DNA of 64,000 bases from Gemmatimonadota bacterium. Its GTDB lineage: Bacteria; Gemmatimonadota; Gemmatimonadetes; Gemmatimonadales; GWC2-71-9. Positions 46,553 to 53,977 of the stretch are shown one piece after another. The stretch covers positions 86,497-150,496 of the forward strand of contig QHUL01000053.1 of assembly GCA_003222115.1 (NCBI GenBank). Reading direction: 5' to 3'. A model generated the notes under the pieces. The model was given only the letters and a program-made list of their open reading frames with translations, was not told the origin of the DNA and searched no databases. Numbering within the stretch: position 1 is the stretch's first letter; the number at the start of each line of letters is the position of its first letter. Position numbers and translations under genes: made by a program.

Positions 46553-47332
46553 ATGCCGACCGCATCGTGCCGCGACCACTTCCGCGAGATCGCGAGCCGC
46601 TACCGGGCGGTGCGCAGTCTGGACGTGCGGGCGGTCCGCCGGATCGCGAAGGCCCTGGCGCGTCTCGTGCCCGCCCAGGGTGAACGTGGCTTGCGGCTGC
46701 TCGACGTGGGGACGGGGACCGGACGCTACCTGGTTGCGCTCTCTGAGGCGCTGCGGGAGCTCGGGGTCCCGATCGCGCGGGCGGTCGGGACCGACCAGAG
46801 CTCCGCGATGCTCAAGCGCTTCACCGGCCTCGCCGTGACCGCCCGGGCCGAGGCGCTCCCCTATGGCGCCGCGTTCGACGCCGTGCTGACCTTCAACGCA
46901 CTGCACCACCTCGAACTGGACCGCTTCCTCGCCGAAGCGGCGCGGGTGCTCCGGCCGGAGGGCCTGCTGATCCTCTACACCCGCACCCCGGAGCAGAATC
47001 GCGAAACGATCTGGGGCAAGCATTTCCCGGACTTTGCCGCGCGGGAGGGACGGTTATACACGGCGGCAGCGCTGCGTGGTGCGCTCGAGCGGAGCAGGAT
47101 GTTTCGGTCCATTCGGTTCCGTATCGCGGCCTGGTGGCAGCTCACGAGCGTCCCCACCCTGCTGCGCCAGGCGCGGGCACGGCACTATTCCACGTTCCGG
47201 TTCTACGCGCCGCGCGAGTTCGAGCAGGCGCTCGAGCGGTTCCGGGCGCGGGTGCGCCGGGCCTACCGGTTCCCGTGGGCCATTCCGGCGCGCAACAACC
47301 ACGTGATCGTGCTCGCGGCGCGGCGCCGGTAA
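46553..47332 (+). CDS. SAM-dependent class I methyltransferase
   Basis: 259 residues. SAM motif I LLDVGTGTGRYLV, the acidic end in AVGTDQSSAML and motif IV AVLTFNALHHLELDRF followed by AARVLRPEGLLILYT are standard for UbiE/methyltransferase-11-like enzymes. Substrate is unknown; the C-terminal part (HYSTFRFYAPREFEQAL) is lineage-specific to my eye. It is the first plus-strand gene after 46 kb of minus-strand genes and has a leaderless-type promoter. The next gene follows after 25 bases and has its own -10-like element. Confidence 0.85.
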   Translation: MPTASCRDHFREIASRYRAVRSLDVRAVRRIAKALARLVPAQGERGLRLLDVGTGTGRYLVALSEALRELGVPIARAVGTDQSSAMLKRFTGLAVTARAEALPYGAAFDAVLTFNALHHLELDRFLAEAARVLRPEGLLILYTRTPEQNRETIWGKHFPDFAAREGRLYTAAALRGALERSRMFRSIRFRIAAWWQLTSVPTLLRQARARHYSTFRFYAPREFEQALERFRARVRRAYRFPWAIPARNNHVIVLAARRR

Positions 47333-47357
47333 GCTCGGGCTGATATCTTCCGTCGCG

Positions 47358-47954
47358 ATGCAGCCGGACCAGGTCTACCAGCTCCTGCGGAGCCTCACTT
47401 CGCCCGTGGTCGCGATCACCTCGGAGCGCGGCGGCAAGCGCAACGGCATGATCTCGGACTCGGCCGTGCGCGCCTCGATCGTGCCCGCGATCCCCCGCCT
47501 TTCGGTCTATGTCCACAAGTTCAACTTCAGTCACGACCTGATTTTCGAGACCGGGCGCTTCGTGCTCCATCTGCTGCGCACGGACCAATTCGAGCTGATC
47601 CACGCGCTGGGGTTCGTGAGCGGGCGGACGCGCGACAAGCTTGCCGCCATCCCTCACAGGCTGGGCACGCTCGACGCTCCCGTGCTGGACGACTGCTATG
47701 CCCACTTCGAGTGCCGCGTGGCAAACGTGATGGACACGGGCAGCTCGACCTGCTTCCTCGGCGACGTGGCGGCGGTGGGGTTCGGGAGGGCATCGGGGCC
47801 GCGCGGCGAGGTGATGACCGCCGCCCACTTCCGCGCCAACATGCCGGAGGCGTGGCGTCAGGAGTACGAGGAACTGCTCGCCGCCGCTCAGCGGTACGCG
47901 GAGCAGCGGTCGCGAGACATCAAAGCGGTGATCTGGCGGGGGCTCGAGGCGTAG
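47358..47954 (+). CDS. Flavin reductase-like domain protein
   Basis: 198 residues with a flavin reductase/FMN-binding split-barrel pattern: SPVVAITSERGGKRNGMISD at the start and GRFVLHLLRTDQFELIHALG in the middle. A family tyrosine/His set for activity cannot be judged. The protein may reduce FMN for a monooxygenase or act as an FMN-dependent oxidoreductase; no partner oxygenase is next to it. TATCTT ends 8 bases before the ATG with no good -35. Confidence 0.8.
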   Translation: MQPDQVYQLLRSLTSPVVAITSERGGKRNGMISDSAVRASIVPAIPRLSVYVHKFNFSHDLIFETGRFVLHLLRTDQFELIHALGFVSGRTRDKLAAIPHRLGTLDAPVLDDCYAHFECRVANVMDTGSSTCFLGDVAAVGFGRASGPRGEVMTAAHFRANMPEAWRQEYEELLAAAQRYAEQRSRDIKAVIWRGLEA

Positions 47955-47964
47955 CGGGCTACGG

Positions 47965-48147
47965 TTAGGGTGCGGTCTCGCCCTCATCCGGGTCGAGCGG
48001 GGAATGCTCGTACACGATCGGTGGGGAGCAGCTGCAGGGATCGGGGTGGGCGGGTGCCACCTGCGCGGTCACCCGCGGTGGCAGGTACTTGACCTTCGCA
48101 CCGTTGGGGATGACCCCGCCGCAGAAATGGCAGTGCATCTCCGTCAT
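47965..48147 (-). CDS. Small Cys-rich protein, possible zinc binding
   Basis: 60 residues beginning MTEMHCHFCGGVIPNGAKVK, with CHFC and later DPCSCSPP, giving four cysteines that could bind zinc. A strong AGGAGG lies 7 bases before the ATG. No family is recognised. It lies beyond the hairpin that follows the riboswitch-controlled gene and could be read through from it. Confidence 0.6.
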   Translation of the reverse strand: MTEMHCHFCGGVIPNGAKVKYLPPRVTAQVAPAHPDPCSCSPPIVYEHSPLDPDEGETAP

Positions 48148-48194
48148 GGTGCAGCCTCCTATGGTGACGAAGGCCGTGGTCGTGAAGCTAGGGG

Positions 48195-48237
48195 AAATGC
48201 GGCAGCGCCGCCCTCGGTGGTGAGGACGGCGCTGCGT
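48195..48237 (-). terminator. Hairpin after the riboswitch-controlled gene
   Basis: A 9-bp stem (48202-48210 with 48227-48235) plus an inner 4-bp stem, followed on the minus strand by CGCATTTCC. The T-run is short, so termination may be partial. Confidence 0.5.
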
Positions 48238-48243
48238 CGAGGC

Positions 48244-49305
48244 TCAACGCGCCGTGGACATCTGCTGGGCGAAGTAACGCCCTCCCTCGTGCGGCACGCC
48301 TGCGTCGACCACATCCAAGTACACCATCGTCTGGTTGAGCAGCTGGTATCCGATCTCGCCGAACGTGTACGGCCCCGGTAGACCGACCCGCGCTCCGTCG
48401 AGCTTGCCGTAGAGAAAGTTGAGGACGCAGTTGCAGGCGAAGGCGACGTCGTGGGTCGGGCCTGCCGTGACTGACTTGAACCCCTGCACATAGTCCGGCA
48501 TCGGCTTGGCGAGGCGGTACGACCTGTCCCTGAAGACCGGCGCGTAGAGGGAGACCGTCCCGGCCTTGGGGTCCACGCCCTGGATGCTGACGTTGATGAG
48601 CGCGCCGTTGTAGTCGGCCATCAGCGGCAGCTTCGTGTCCACCGCATTCTCCGTCAGCCAACGGGCGAAGTTGGTCTTCTTGCCGTTGATCGAGCAGCCG
48701 GTGACGGGCCCAAAGCCGTCCGTCTCGAAGCGGATATCCGGGCCTTCGGAGCGCTCGAAGATGTTGACGATCTCCACGTCCGCCGTCTTTCCGGCCGGAA
48801 GCGACACATGGCAGGCAATCGCCTGGTCTGCGAAGACCTCGCCTGTCTTGCCATTGAACACCTTGGGCGTCTCTTTGCCTAGATCGTTCAGGTGGATGCC
48901 CGTGACCCAGCCGACGATCGGATGAGCGAAGAGGTCCTTGAAGCGCGGAGCATCTTTTCCGTAAGCCAGATGTACCTCGGAAAAGGCCGGGATCATCACA
49001 AACGTGTAGCCGTTGGCTGGCGCGTCCTCGGTAACGCGGGCGATGGTATTCTTATCGTAGAACTTGATCTTCGGCGCCGCGCGCTCGTCCACCAGCAACT
49101 CCTGCACCATCAGGGAGTCGCGCGTGGTGAGTCCGCCGTCCTCGTCGCTCATCAGGTAGGGAATGGTGCCGCCAAGCCAATTGCCCCTGGGCAGCCGCGC
49201 CAGCAGCCGCTCGTCGCCGGCGACCGCGAACAGTTTCTCGGGCGCCTGGGCCAGCTCGGCCTGGAAGTCGGCCACGCTCATCAGCCTGCCATTGCGGTTC
49301 TTCAT
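48244..49305 (-). CDS. Protein of unknown function under a c-di-GMP-type riboswitch
   Basis: 353 residues from an ATG with GGAG at 9 bases. I do not recognise the family with confidence. There is no signal peptide or membrane helix. Features: an N-terminal charged segment (MKNRNGRLMSVADFQAELAQ), LPRGNWLGGTIPYLMSDEDG, a central region with FVMIPAFSEVHLAYGKDAPR, CHVSLPAGKTADVEIVNIF and a C-terminal half with three Cys (CSINGKK, FACNCVLNF). FNAL-type or kinase motifs are absent. The leader carries a cyclic-di-GMP-I-like aptamer with a terminator, so expression should follow the second messenger. A role in surface behaviour or motility would fit but is only inference. Confidence 0.75.
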   Translation of the reverse strand: MKNRNGRLMSVADFQAELAQAPEKLFAVAGDERLLARLPRGNWLGGTIPYLMSDEDGGLTTRDSLMVQELLVDERAAPKIKFYDKNTIARVTEDAPANGYTFVMIPAFSEVHLAYGKDAPRFKDLFAHPIVGWVTGIHLNDLGKETPKVFNGKTGEVFADQAIACHVSLPAGKTADVEIVNIFERSEGPDIRFETDGFGPVTGCSINGKKTNFARWLTENAVDTKLPLMADYNGALINVSIQGVDPKAGTVSLYAPVFRDRSYRLAKPMPDYVQGFKSVTAGPTHDVAFACNCVLNFLYGKLDGARVGLPGPYTFGEIGYQLLNQTMVYLDVVDAGVPHEGGRYFAQQMSTAR

Positions 49306-49330
49306 CGGATGACGCTCCTTTCGCCTCCCT

Positions 49331-49372
49331 AAAAGGCGACCGCCGAGCTACCGGTGCGGTAGCTCGGCGGTC
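49331..49372 (-). terminator. Expression-platform terminator of the riboswitch
   Basis: A perfect 16-bp stem: 49372-49357 pairs with 49353-49338, with a three-base loop. It is followed on the minus strand by GCCTTTTAG. The first arm is also the 3' strand of the aptamer, so aptamer folding and terminator folding exclude each other. That predicts gene expression when ligand holds the aptamer together (ON switch). Confidence 0.8.
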
Positions 49373-49466
49373 CTGGGTCCTTCGTGGCGTTAAGGCTTCG
49401 GCGTCGCGGAGGAAGCGAGGACCCGTGGCTTTGTGCCCCCGGCTTTCGCCGGGTTTGCCCTTATCG
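49357..49466 (-). promoter_or_regulatory. Cyclic-di-GMP-I (GEMM-I) type riboswitch aptamer
   Basis: On the minus strand the core AAGGGCAAACC is followed by a CCGGC-GAAA-GCCGG hairpin with a GNRA loop. Then come GGCACAAAGCCACGGG, a second helix GGGTCC/GGACCC, and the closing GACCGCCGAGCTACCG. This order matches the GEMM-I consensus. The G before CAAACC that contacts c-di-GMP is kept, which argues against the cGAMP-selective (A) variant. The segment usually read GACGCAAAGCC is GGCACAAAGCC here. It lies 52 bases before the start codon of the gene at 48244. Confidence 0.78.
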
Positions 49467-49491
49467 CTGCGGCGTTGCCATCTGGGGGAGT

Positions 49492-49520
49492 GAGCTACCG
49501 CCGCGCCATGGGGACGTCAA
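49492..49520 (-). promoter_or_regulatory. Promoter of the riboswitch transcript
   Basis: Minus strand TTGACG (49520-49515), 17-base spacer, TAGCTC (49497-49492). Transcription would start about 20 bases before the aptamer. Confidence 0.65.
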
Positions 49521-49849
49521 GTAGTATCGTCGCCCGCGTCGCGGCGCGCGGTACCGCGTGTCGCAGTGCGGAACGCGACGAGCCTGCATCACTGCTGAGA
49601 CGAGTCGTACGACGATGTCCTTCCTAAAGAGCGCCACGGGGCAGCTCCCGATGTCACAACGTCAGCGAAGGCGCGAGCGTGGCGCGCGGAATCGGCGGCT
49701 CGCAACCGGCTGCGAGTGGTGGTGACCGGCGCAGGTAGCCGCGCGTGCGTGAGATCACCGCCGAATAGCGCGTGATCGCCGAGGTTACGTACCCCCTCGG
49801 AGAAGCGTAGAGGGGGCACTTCCAGGGCGTGAGTCGGTCCTTGGCATCC
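49521..49849. other. Intergenic region without a supported gene
   Basis: About 330 bases between the riboswitch promoter and the ribosome binding site of the plus-strand gene at 49862. The short open frames here lack start signals and family features, and I see no strong hairpin or RNA gene. It presumably holds the promoter of the gene at 49862, but I could not single one out. Confidence 0.5.
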
Positions 49850-49861
49850 CACGGAGTCAGT

Positions 49862-50659
49862 ATGACCTCGCAGTTGTCATCGTTGGATTCGGTGCTGGAC
49901 CGGCTAGCGACTGTGGAAGCAGAGAATCGCAGCATCAGGCGGGCAGGAGCGGTGGTGCTGTCCCTCGTTGGCGCAGTGCTCATCATGGCCCAGGCGCGGC
50001 CGCCGAGCCAGACCGTGGAGGCGGAGCGGCTGGTCTTACGGGACGCCATGGGGATGGCTCGGATCGTCCTCTCGTCGGGAGAGGGCGAGGGCGGCGCGGC
50101 GAGCCTGACCCTGTCGGATGCGAACGGCAATCCCAGGGGCATGCTCGTCGTACTGCGCGACGGTGTCGCAGGTGTCGCTCTCAGGGACCAACGCGGGCGC
50201 CTGCGGCTCGTCGTCCAGCTCGACAGCGGTGGCGCCCCTTCGCTCCGTCTCCTCGGGACGGACGCAAAAGCCCGTGCCGAGCTGTCGTTCAGGGAAGGTG
50301 CAGCAGCGCTGGTCTTCAAGGACAGCGCAGGCGCGGACCGTCTCGTCCTCGATCAGACGCCGCAAGGAGGGCCGCACCTCAGCTTGCTGGGCGCGCTCGG
50401 GGACGCCGGAGCCGGCCTGAGCCTGACAGCGAACGGCTCGCCACTCGTCGGCCTGTACCACGGTCGCGCGCGCACCAGCCTGCGCTTGGACGATGACGGC
50501 TCCACGCACCTCGATCTGTACGACCAGAACGGCAGACTCGGCGCCGCCCTGCTGTCCAGCACCGGAGCGACGCCCGAAACGACGGCTGTGGGGAATCCGT
50601 CGGGCTCGTCGCTGGTGCTGCGCGACAAGAACGGCAGAATCGTGTTTCAGGCGCCATAA
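49862..50659 (+). CDS. Membrane-anchored beta-repeat protein of unknown function
   Basis: 265 residues from an ATG with GGAG 5 bases upstream. Residues 1-32 are helical (SLDSVLDRLATVEAENRSIR), then one membrane helix (about 35-53). The rest is a repeated pattern of about 22-26 residues built on L-x-L-x-D-x-x-G-x-x-R (ERLVLRDAMGMARIVL, VALRDQRGRLRLVV, LDLYDQNGRLGAALL, LVLRDKNGRIVFQAP). This would form a beta-solenoid or a chain of small beta units outside the membrane. No family is recognised. It is convergent with the tRNA-end islets. Confidence 0.75.
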   Translation: MTSQLSSLDSVLDRLATVEAENRSIRRAGAVVLSLVGAVLIMAQARPPSQTVEAERLVLRDAMGMARIVLSSGEGEGGAASLTLSDANGNPRGMLVVLRDGVAGVALRDQRGRLRLVVQLDSGGAPSLRLLGTDAKARAELSFREGAAALVFKDSAGADRLVLDQTPQGGPHLSLLGALGDAGAGLSLTANGSPLVGLYHGRARTSLRLDDDGSTHLDLYDQNGRLGAALLSSTGATPETTAVGNPSGSSLVLRDKNGRIVFQAP

Positions 50660-50665
50660 ACGAAG

Positions 50666-50687
50666 AGCCCCCGATCCCCCGGGGGCT
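50666..50687. terminator. Hairpin between the beta-repeat gene and the tRNA-end fragment A
   Basis: AGCCCCC (50666-50672) pairs with GGGGGCT (50681-50687). It follows the plus-strand gene by 7 bases. On the minus strand it follows fragment A and is followed by CTTCGTTT, so it can serve both directions. Confidence 0.6.
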
Positions 50688-50696
50688 TGTGCTGAA

Positions 50697-50736
50697 TAGC
50701 GGCGGTCGGACTCGAACCGACGACCCCCGGATTATG
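50697..50736 (-). pseudogene. 3' half of a tRNA-Met-like gene, fragment A
   Basis: Forty bases match positions 53978-54017 of the intact tRNA-Met with one mismatch, running from the discriminator base through the T-arm to the anticodon loop, then identity stops. A hairpin follows at the tRNA 3' side as it does after the intact gene. It lies 12 bases after the stop of the lipoprotein gene at 50749. It looks like an attachment-site remnant. Confidence 0.85.
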
Positions 50737-50748
50737 AATCTTGGCCCC

Positions 50749-52230
50749 TCAGGGTGGAGGAGGGGGCAAGAAGTCTTCGATGGTGAAAGGATAGGCGGCG
50801 CTCTGACCCGAGCCACCGCCGTCCGGTGTCGTCCAGAAGCTGACGCGCTGCAGACGGGGATGCTGCGCCGCTTGAGCGGCGAACGCCTGACCATACTGAA
50901 GCCGATGGGTCGGGTCAGCGAAGTAATACGTTTCGGGAATGTCATAGACCTGCGGCGCACCGAGCGAAGGCAGAGTGGCGTCCGCATCATCCAAAATGCG
51001 CTGGAGGAGTTGATCGTATGTGGCGCCTGTCGAATTGATGTAGCAGTCGAAATCGATGCGACCGGAAGGTATCGGCAGGCCGTTATCGACCATGAATTTT
51101 AGGCCGCGATACATTTGGAACATGGAACGATGCCCATTCAGGATGGGGAAACTACCGTCGACATAGCCATCGTCGAGCACAACGTCCTGTGTACAACCAT
51201 CGGCGGCGTTGAAATAAACAGACGGCCGGATGCCCGCCTGCAACGCACCGGACACAAAATGCGAGTAGTTGGTGGTGAGGAACCACCCATTGTTAGTAAC
51301 CGGGCCGGGTGGGGTCGCCGCATCAGGGAGAGCGACTTCGGAGACCAAGAAGATCGTTTCCACCACTTTGACACCGTCGGGCCGGGTCACATCGCCAACC
51401 GCAGCGAGCACTCGGTCAGTTGTGGCCTGGACCCGAGAGGTGAATTCCACAGGACTGAGGTTGGCCGTGCCAAGAGTCGTAGTTGGAGAGCCTATAGTGA
51501 AATCGGCAGCGCCCAGCCATTCGAGAGCTATATCAAGGCGCAGCCTGTTCCCCCCGGCCCCCACCGTGCTCGCTAGGTCCTGTGCATAGGCGCGGAGGTT
51601 CGCTTGTTCCTGGCTGGTCATTGGAAAGGTGACCTGCGCAGTCGAGCAACAATAGCTACCCGATCCTTTCGCGACCCAGATGCCTGTCTGAATCGACGTT
51701 GCCCCGCGATCCGCCATGCCTTGGAGCTGCGTCTGCACTGTTTGTCGCACTTGCGGCTGATCGTAGATGGCGACAAAGCCCGTTTGGTCAATGTCGAGTC
51801 CATAGGCGTGGTAGTCCACGCCGACGTCGTAGCCTGGAATGTGACCAACCGGGATGAGAGTCGCCGAACTCGCCTTCGCTTGGTCGGCGACCGCCGTGGC
51901 CGTGACTGTAATATTTGCACTTGAGGGCATTGTGGCGGGTGCAGTGTAGGTTGCAGATGCTCCGCTCGGTGCTGTGACAGGCGTAATTGATCCGCACAGT
52001 GTGGCAGCGCAGGATACCGTCCACGTGACACCTCTGTAGCCGGGGTCGTTGGATACGGTAGCCGTTAGCAGCGCTGTAGAGCCCGTCTGAACCACCGCAA
52101 TCGCCGGCGAAACCAAAACGCTAATCGGGGGAGCCGGCGGTCCCGGACTTAAGGGACTGCCACCGCAAGCGCTGAAGAAGCACACCAATACACAGCCACC
52201 CACACCGGCGAAGCGGCGTCGCGCATCCAT
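50749..52230 (-). CDS. Lipoprotein with an Ig-like domain and a putative glycoside-hydrolase-like region
   Basis: 493 residues from the ATG at 52230 (MDARRRFAGVGGCVLVCFFS, then lipobox FSAC). Residues ~35-130 form a bacterial Ig-like domain (VLVSPAIAVVQTGSTALLTA, SANITVTATAV). The rest (HIPGYDVGVDYHAYGLDIDQ, GGNRLRLDIALEWLG, ETIFLVSEVALPD) looks like a TIM-barrel glycoside hydrolase or related surface protein, but I see no certain catalytic pair. The end is FLPPPPP. Codon choice is visibly less GC-rich than in the flanking genes, supporting acquisition. It lies between tRNA fragments A and B. Confidence 0.75.
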   Translation of the reverse strand: MDARRRFAGVGGCVLVCFFSACGGSPLSPGPPAPPISVLVSPAIAVVQTGSTALLTATVSNDPGYRGVTWTVSCAATLCGSITPVTAPSGASATYTAPATMPSSANITVTATAVADQAKASSATLIPVGHIPGYDVGVDYHAYGLDIDQTGFVAIYDQPQVRQTVQTQLQGMADRGATSIQTGIWVAKGSGSYCCSTAQVTFPMTSQEQANLRAYAQDLASTVGAGGNRLRLDIALEWLGAADFTIGSPTTTLGTANLSPVEFTSRVQATTDRVLAAVGDVTRPDGVKVVETIFLVSEVALPDAATPPGPVTNNGWFLTTNYSHFVSGALQAGIRPSVYFNAADGCTQDVVLDDGYVDGSFPILNGHRSMFQMYRGLKFMVDNGLPIPSGRIDFDCYINSTGATYDQLLQRILDDADATLPSLGAPQVYDIPETYYFADPTHRLQYGQAFAAQAAQHPRLQRVSFWTTPDGGGSGQSAAYPFTIEDFLPPPPP

Positions 52231-52346
52231 ACGCCTATCGCGACTGCGTCTCAAGATGCACCTCTCCAAAAGGTGCCACACCCACACGTAGCTCCTATGG
52301 TGTTCTTGCGCAAGCACAGGCGTAGCAGTGAGGAGTCATAAGCACT

Positions 52347-52370
52347 AGGCCCCCGATTTCTCAGGGGCCT
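52347..52370 (-). terminator. Hairpin after tRNA-end fragment B
   Basis: AGGCCCC (52347-52353) pairs with GGGGCCT (52364-52370), just 7 bases on the 3' side of fragment B. The T-tract on the minus strand is poor (AGTGCTTATG). Its position matches the hairpins after fragment A and the intact tRNA-Met. Confidence 0.5.
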
Positions 52371-52377
52371 CTTCAAA

Positions 52378-52404
52378 TAGCGGCGGTCGGACTCAAACCG
52401 ACGC
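52378..52404 (-). pseudogene. 3' end of a tRNA-Met-like gene, fragment B
   Basis: About 26 bases match the 3' end of the intact tRNA-Met (acceptor strand and T-arm) with one mismatch in the T-loop, where TTCGAGT becomes TTTGAGT. Identity ends inside the variable region. It lies 6 bases after the stop of the BNR lipoprotein gene. Confidence 0.8.
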
Positions 52405-52410
52405 CGGTGA

Positions 52411-53868
52411 CTACGGCTTCGCGCTCCCGAAGAACACGTCGAAGTTCGTCACCCCGTTGGTCGTCCCGACGCCCGTCCAGGCGAGCGCCGCGCCGGCACC
52501 GAGCGACACAATCCCGTTGTAATCGCCGATGAAGCGAGTGCGGTACAACGACGGATCGAACCCACTGTCCGTGACGCGCGTCGCAGCCCACGTCGCGCCC
52601 CCATCGGCGCTCGTCGCGTACGTAAGGTCCACGAGGGCATTGCCGCTGTAGCCGCGGTCGTAGAACGAGAGGTCGTAGCGCCCGCCGGGCGCCGCACCCA
52701 GCTCCGCACCGAAGCGATCTCCCGACCCCGCGAGCACCACGGGGCGGGACCAGGCGCCGGCATCGGTCACCCGGTCCGCCGGCGCCGACATCACGAAGAT
52801 CTTGGCTCGACCGTCGGTGTCTATATCCGAGAACGCGACCGCCAGGCGGTTCGCCGCCCGGTCAAACGCGGGTGCGGGATAGGAGCTCGGCGCCCGGAAC
52901 GGCGAGCCGGAGAGGTTGAAGCAGAACGGAGGGAAGAGGCACACCGGGTTGTTATAGAAGGAGAAAGCAACGGGGGTCGACCACGTGACGCCGCCGTCGC
53001 GTGACACCACGACATAGTTAGCGGTGCCCTTCCCGCCCTGAATGCCGTTGTCGAAGGTGAGGTACAGGGTGCCGTCGGGCCCGATCACGATGCGCGCGTC
53101 CTGGTTGTTGCGGACCGGACCCTGCGTCACCTTGATCGGCACCGAAAACGTGCGGGCGCCGTCGCGCGAAAACGCGACCTGCACCGGCGAATGAGTCCCC
53201 TGCAAGCCGCTGAACTGCACCCACGTCACGTACAGCGAACCGTAGAACGGGCTCGCCGGGTTGCCATCCACGGCGATGGACTCGTGGTCGGGGAACTGCC
53301 CGTTCGACCCCTTGCCCCTGCCGTTGCCGTTCCACGTGGATACCTGGGCGGGGCTGGAGGACCACGTGAGGCCGCCGTCGCTGGAGCGGCTCGCGAACAG
53401 GGCGATCTGGAAGGGCGGCGTGACGTTGAATGCCTGGCAGACGAAGTACGCGGTGCGGCCGTCCGGAGAAAACGCGACCGCCGGGTCGCCCGCGACGTCG
53501 AAGCTGCCCGTGCCGGGCACGGCGGGATCGTTCGTGAACTTGGTGAGCCCGGAAATGAAGCCGGTGGGCAAGGTGGGCGACCACGTCTTGCCACCGTTGA
53601 AGCTCACGTTGTAGCCACAGCCGTCGTTCAGATTGAAGTCGTTGTTCCCAGTGAGGATGTTGTCCGGGTTCGCGGGATTGACGGCGATCGGCGTCTCGTC
53701 CTGGGCGGCCGTATCGCCGCCCCCGTTGCTCGCGTCGACGACGAACACGGCAGGCGGGCGTACGGCGGCGAAGCTCGGGGGCGGCGCCGAGGGGGCGGGG
53801 GGCTCCGCGCACGCGGTGAGCGCGACAGCGGCCCCGACCGCGACGGCCTGCATGACTATGTAGCGCAT
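52411..53868 (-). CDS. Lipoprotein with sialidase-like BNR (Asp-box) repeats
   Basis: 485 residues. Signal peptide with lipobox LTAC (VAVGAAVALTACAEPPAPS). A Pro/Ala linker precedes a beta-propeller with several Asp boxes (SRSSDGGLTWSS, SRDGGVTWSTPV, SADGGATWAATR, SFNGGKTWSP, SRDGARTF). Asp boxes are structural and occur in sialidases, but also in many non-enzymatic exo-propeller proteins; the catalytic Arg triad of sialidases cannot be assigned. It is surface-exposed if the lipobox is used by LspA (34551). It is the single gene between tRNA-Met and fragment B. Confidence 0.85.
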   Translation of the reverse strand: MRYIVMQAVAVGAAVALTACAEPPAPSAPPPSFAAVRPPAVFVVDASNGGGDTAAQDETPIAVNPANPDNILTGNNDFNLNDGCGYNVSFNGGKTWSPTLPTGFISGLTKFTNDPAVPGTGSFDVAGDPAVAFSPDGRTAYFVCQAFNVTPPFQIALFASRSSDGGLTWSSSPAQVSTWNGNGRGKGSNGQFPDHESIAVDGNPASPFYGSLYVTWVQFSGLQGTHSPVQVAFSRDGARTFSVPIKVTQGPVRNNQDARIVIGPDGTLYLTFDNGIQGGKGTANYVVVSRDGGVTWSTPVAFSFYNNPVCLFPPFCFNLSGSPFRAPSSYPAPAFDRAANRLAVAFSDIDTDGRAKIFVMSAPADRVTDAGAWSRPVVLAGSGDRFGAELGAAPGGRYDLSFYDRGYSGNALVDLTYATSADGGATWAATRVTDSGFDPSLYRTRFIGDYNGIVSLGAGAALAWTGVGTTNGVTNFDVFFGSAKP

Positions 53869-53940
53869 TGCATAACCCCAGGGGGGCGAGATGCCCCGAA
53901 TATGCCGGCCACTGCGAGGTCCGCCAGAGGTCGCAAGCGG

Positions 53941-53973
53941 AAACGAAAAGTGCAGTCCGGCGGGGACTGCACC
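53941..53973 (-). terminator. Intrinsic terminator of tRNA-Met
   Basis: GTGCAGTCC (53951-53959) pairs with GGACTGCAC (53965-53973), followed on the minus strand by TTTTCGTTTCC. It begins 4 bases after the tRNA 3' end. Confidence 0.8.
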
Positions 53974-53977
53974 CAGT

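Noticed and set aside
49338..49372. Simple terminator unrelated to regulation
   Set aside because: Its 5' arm is exactly the closing strand of the riboswitch aptamer and it lies 26 bases before a start codon, so it is better explained as an expression platform.
49654..50319. 221-codon minus-strand open frame
   Set aside because: It is antisense to the repeat protein at 49862, which has a ribosome binding site, membrane helix and regular repeats; the minus frame has none of these.
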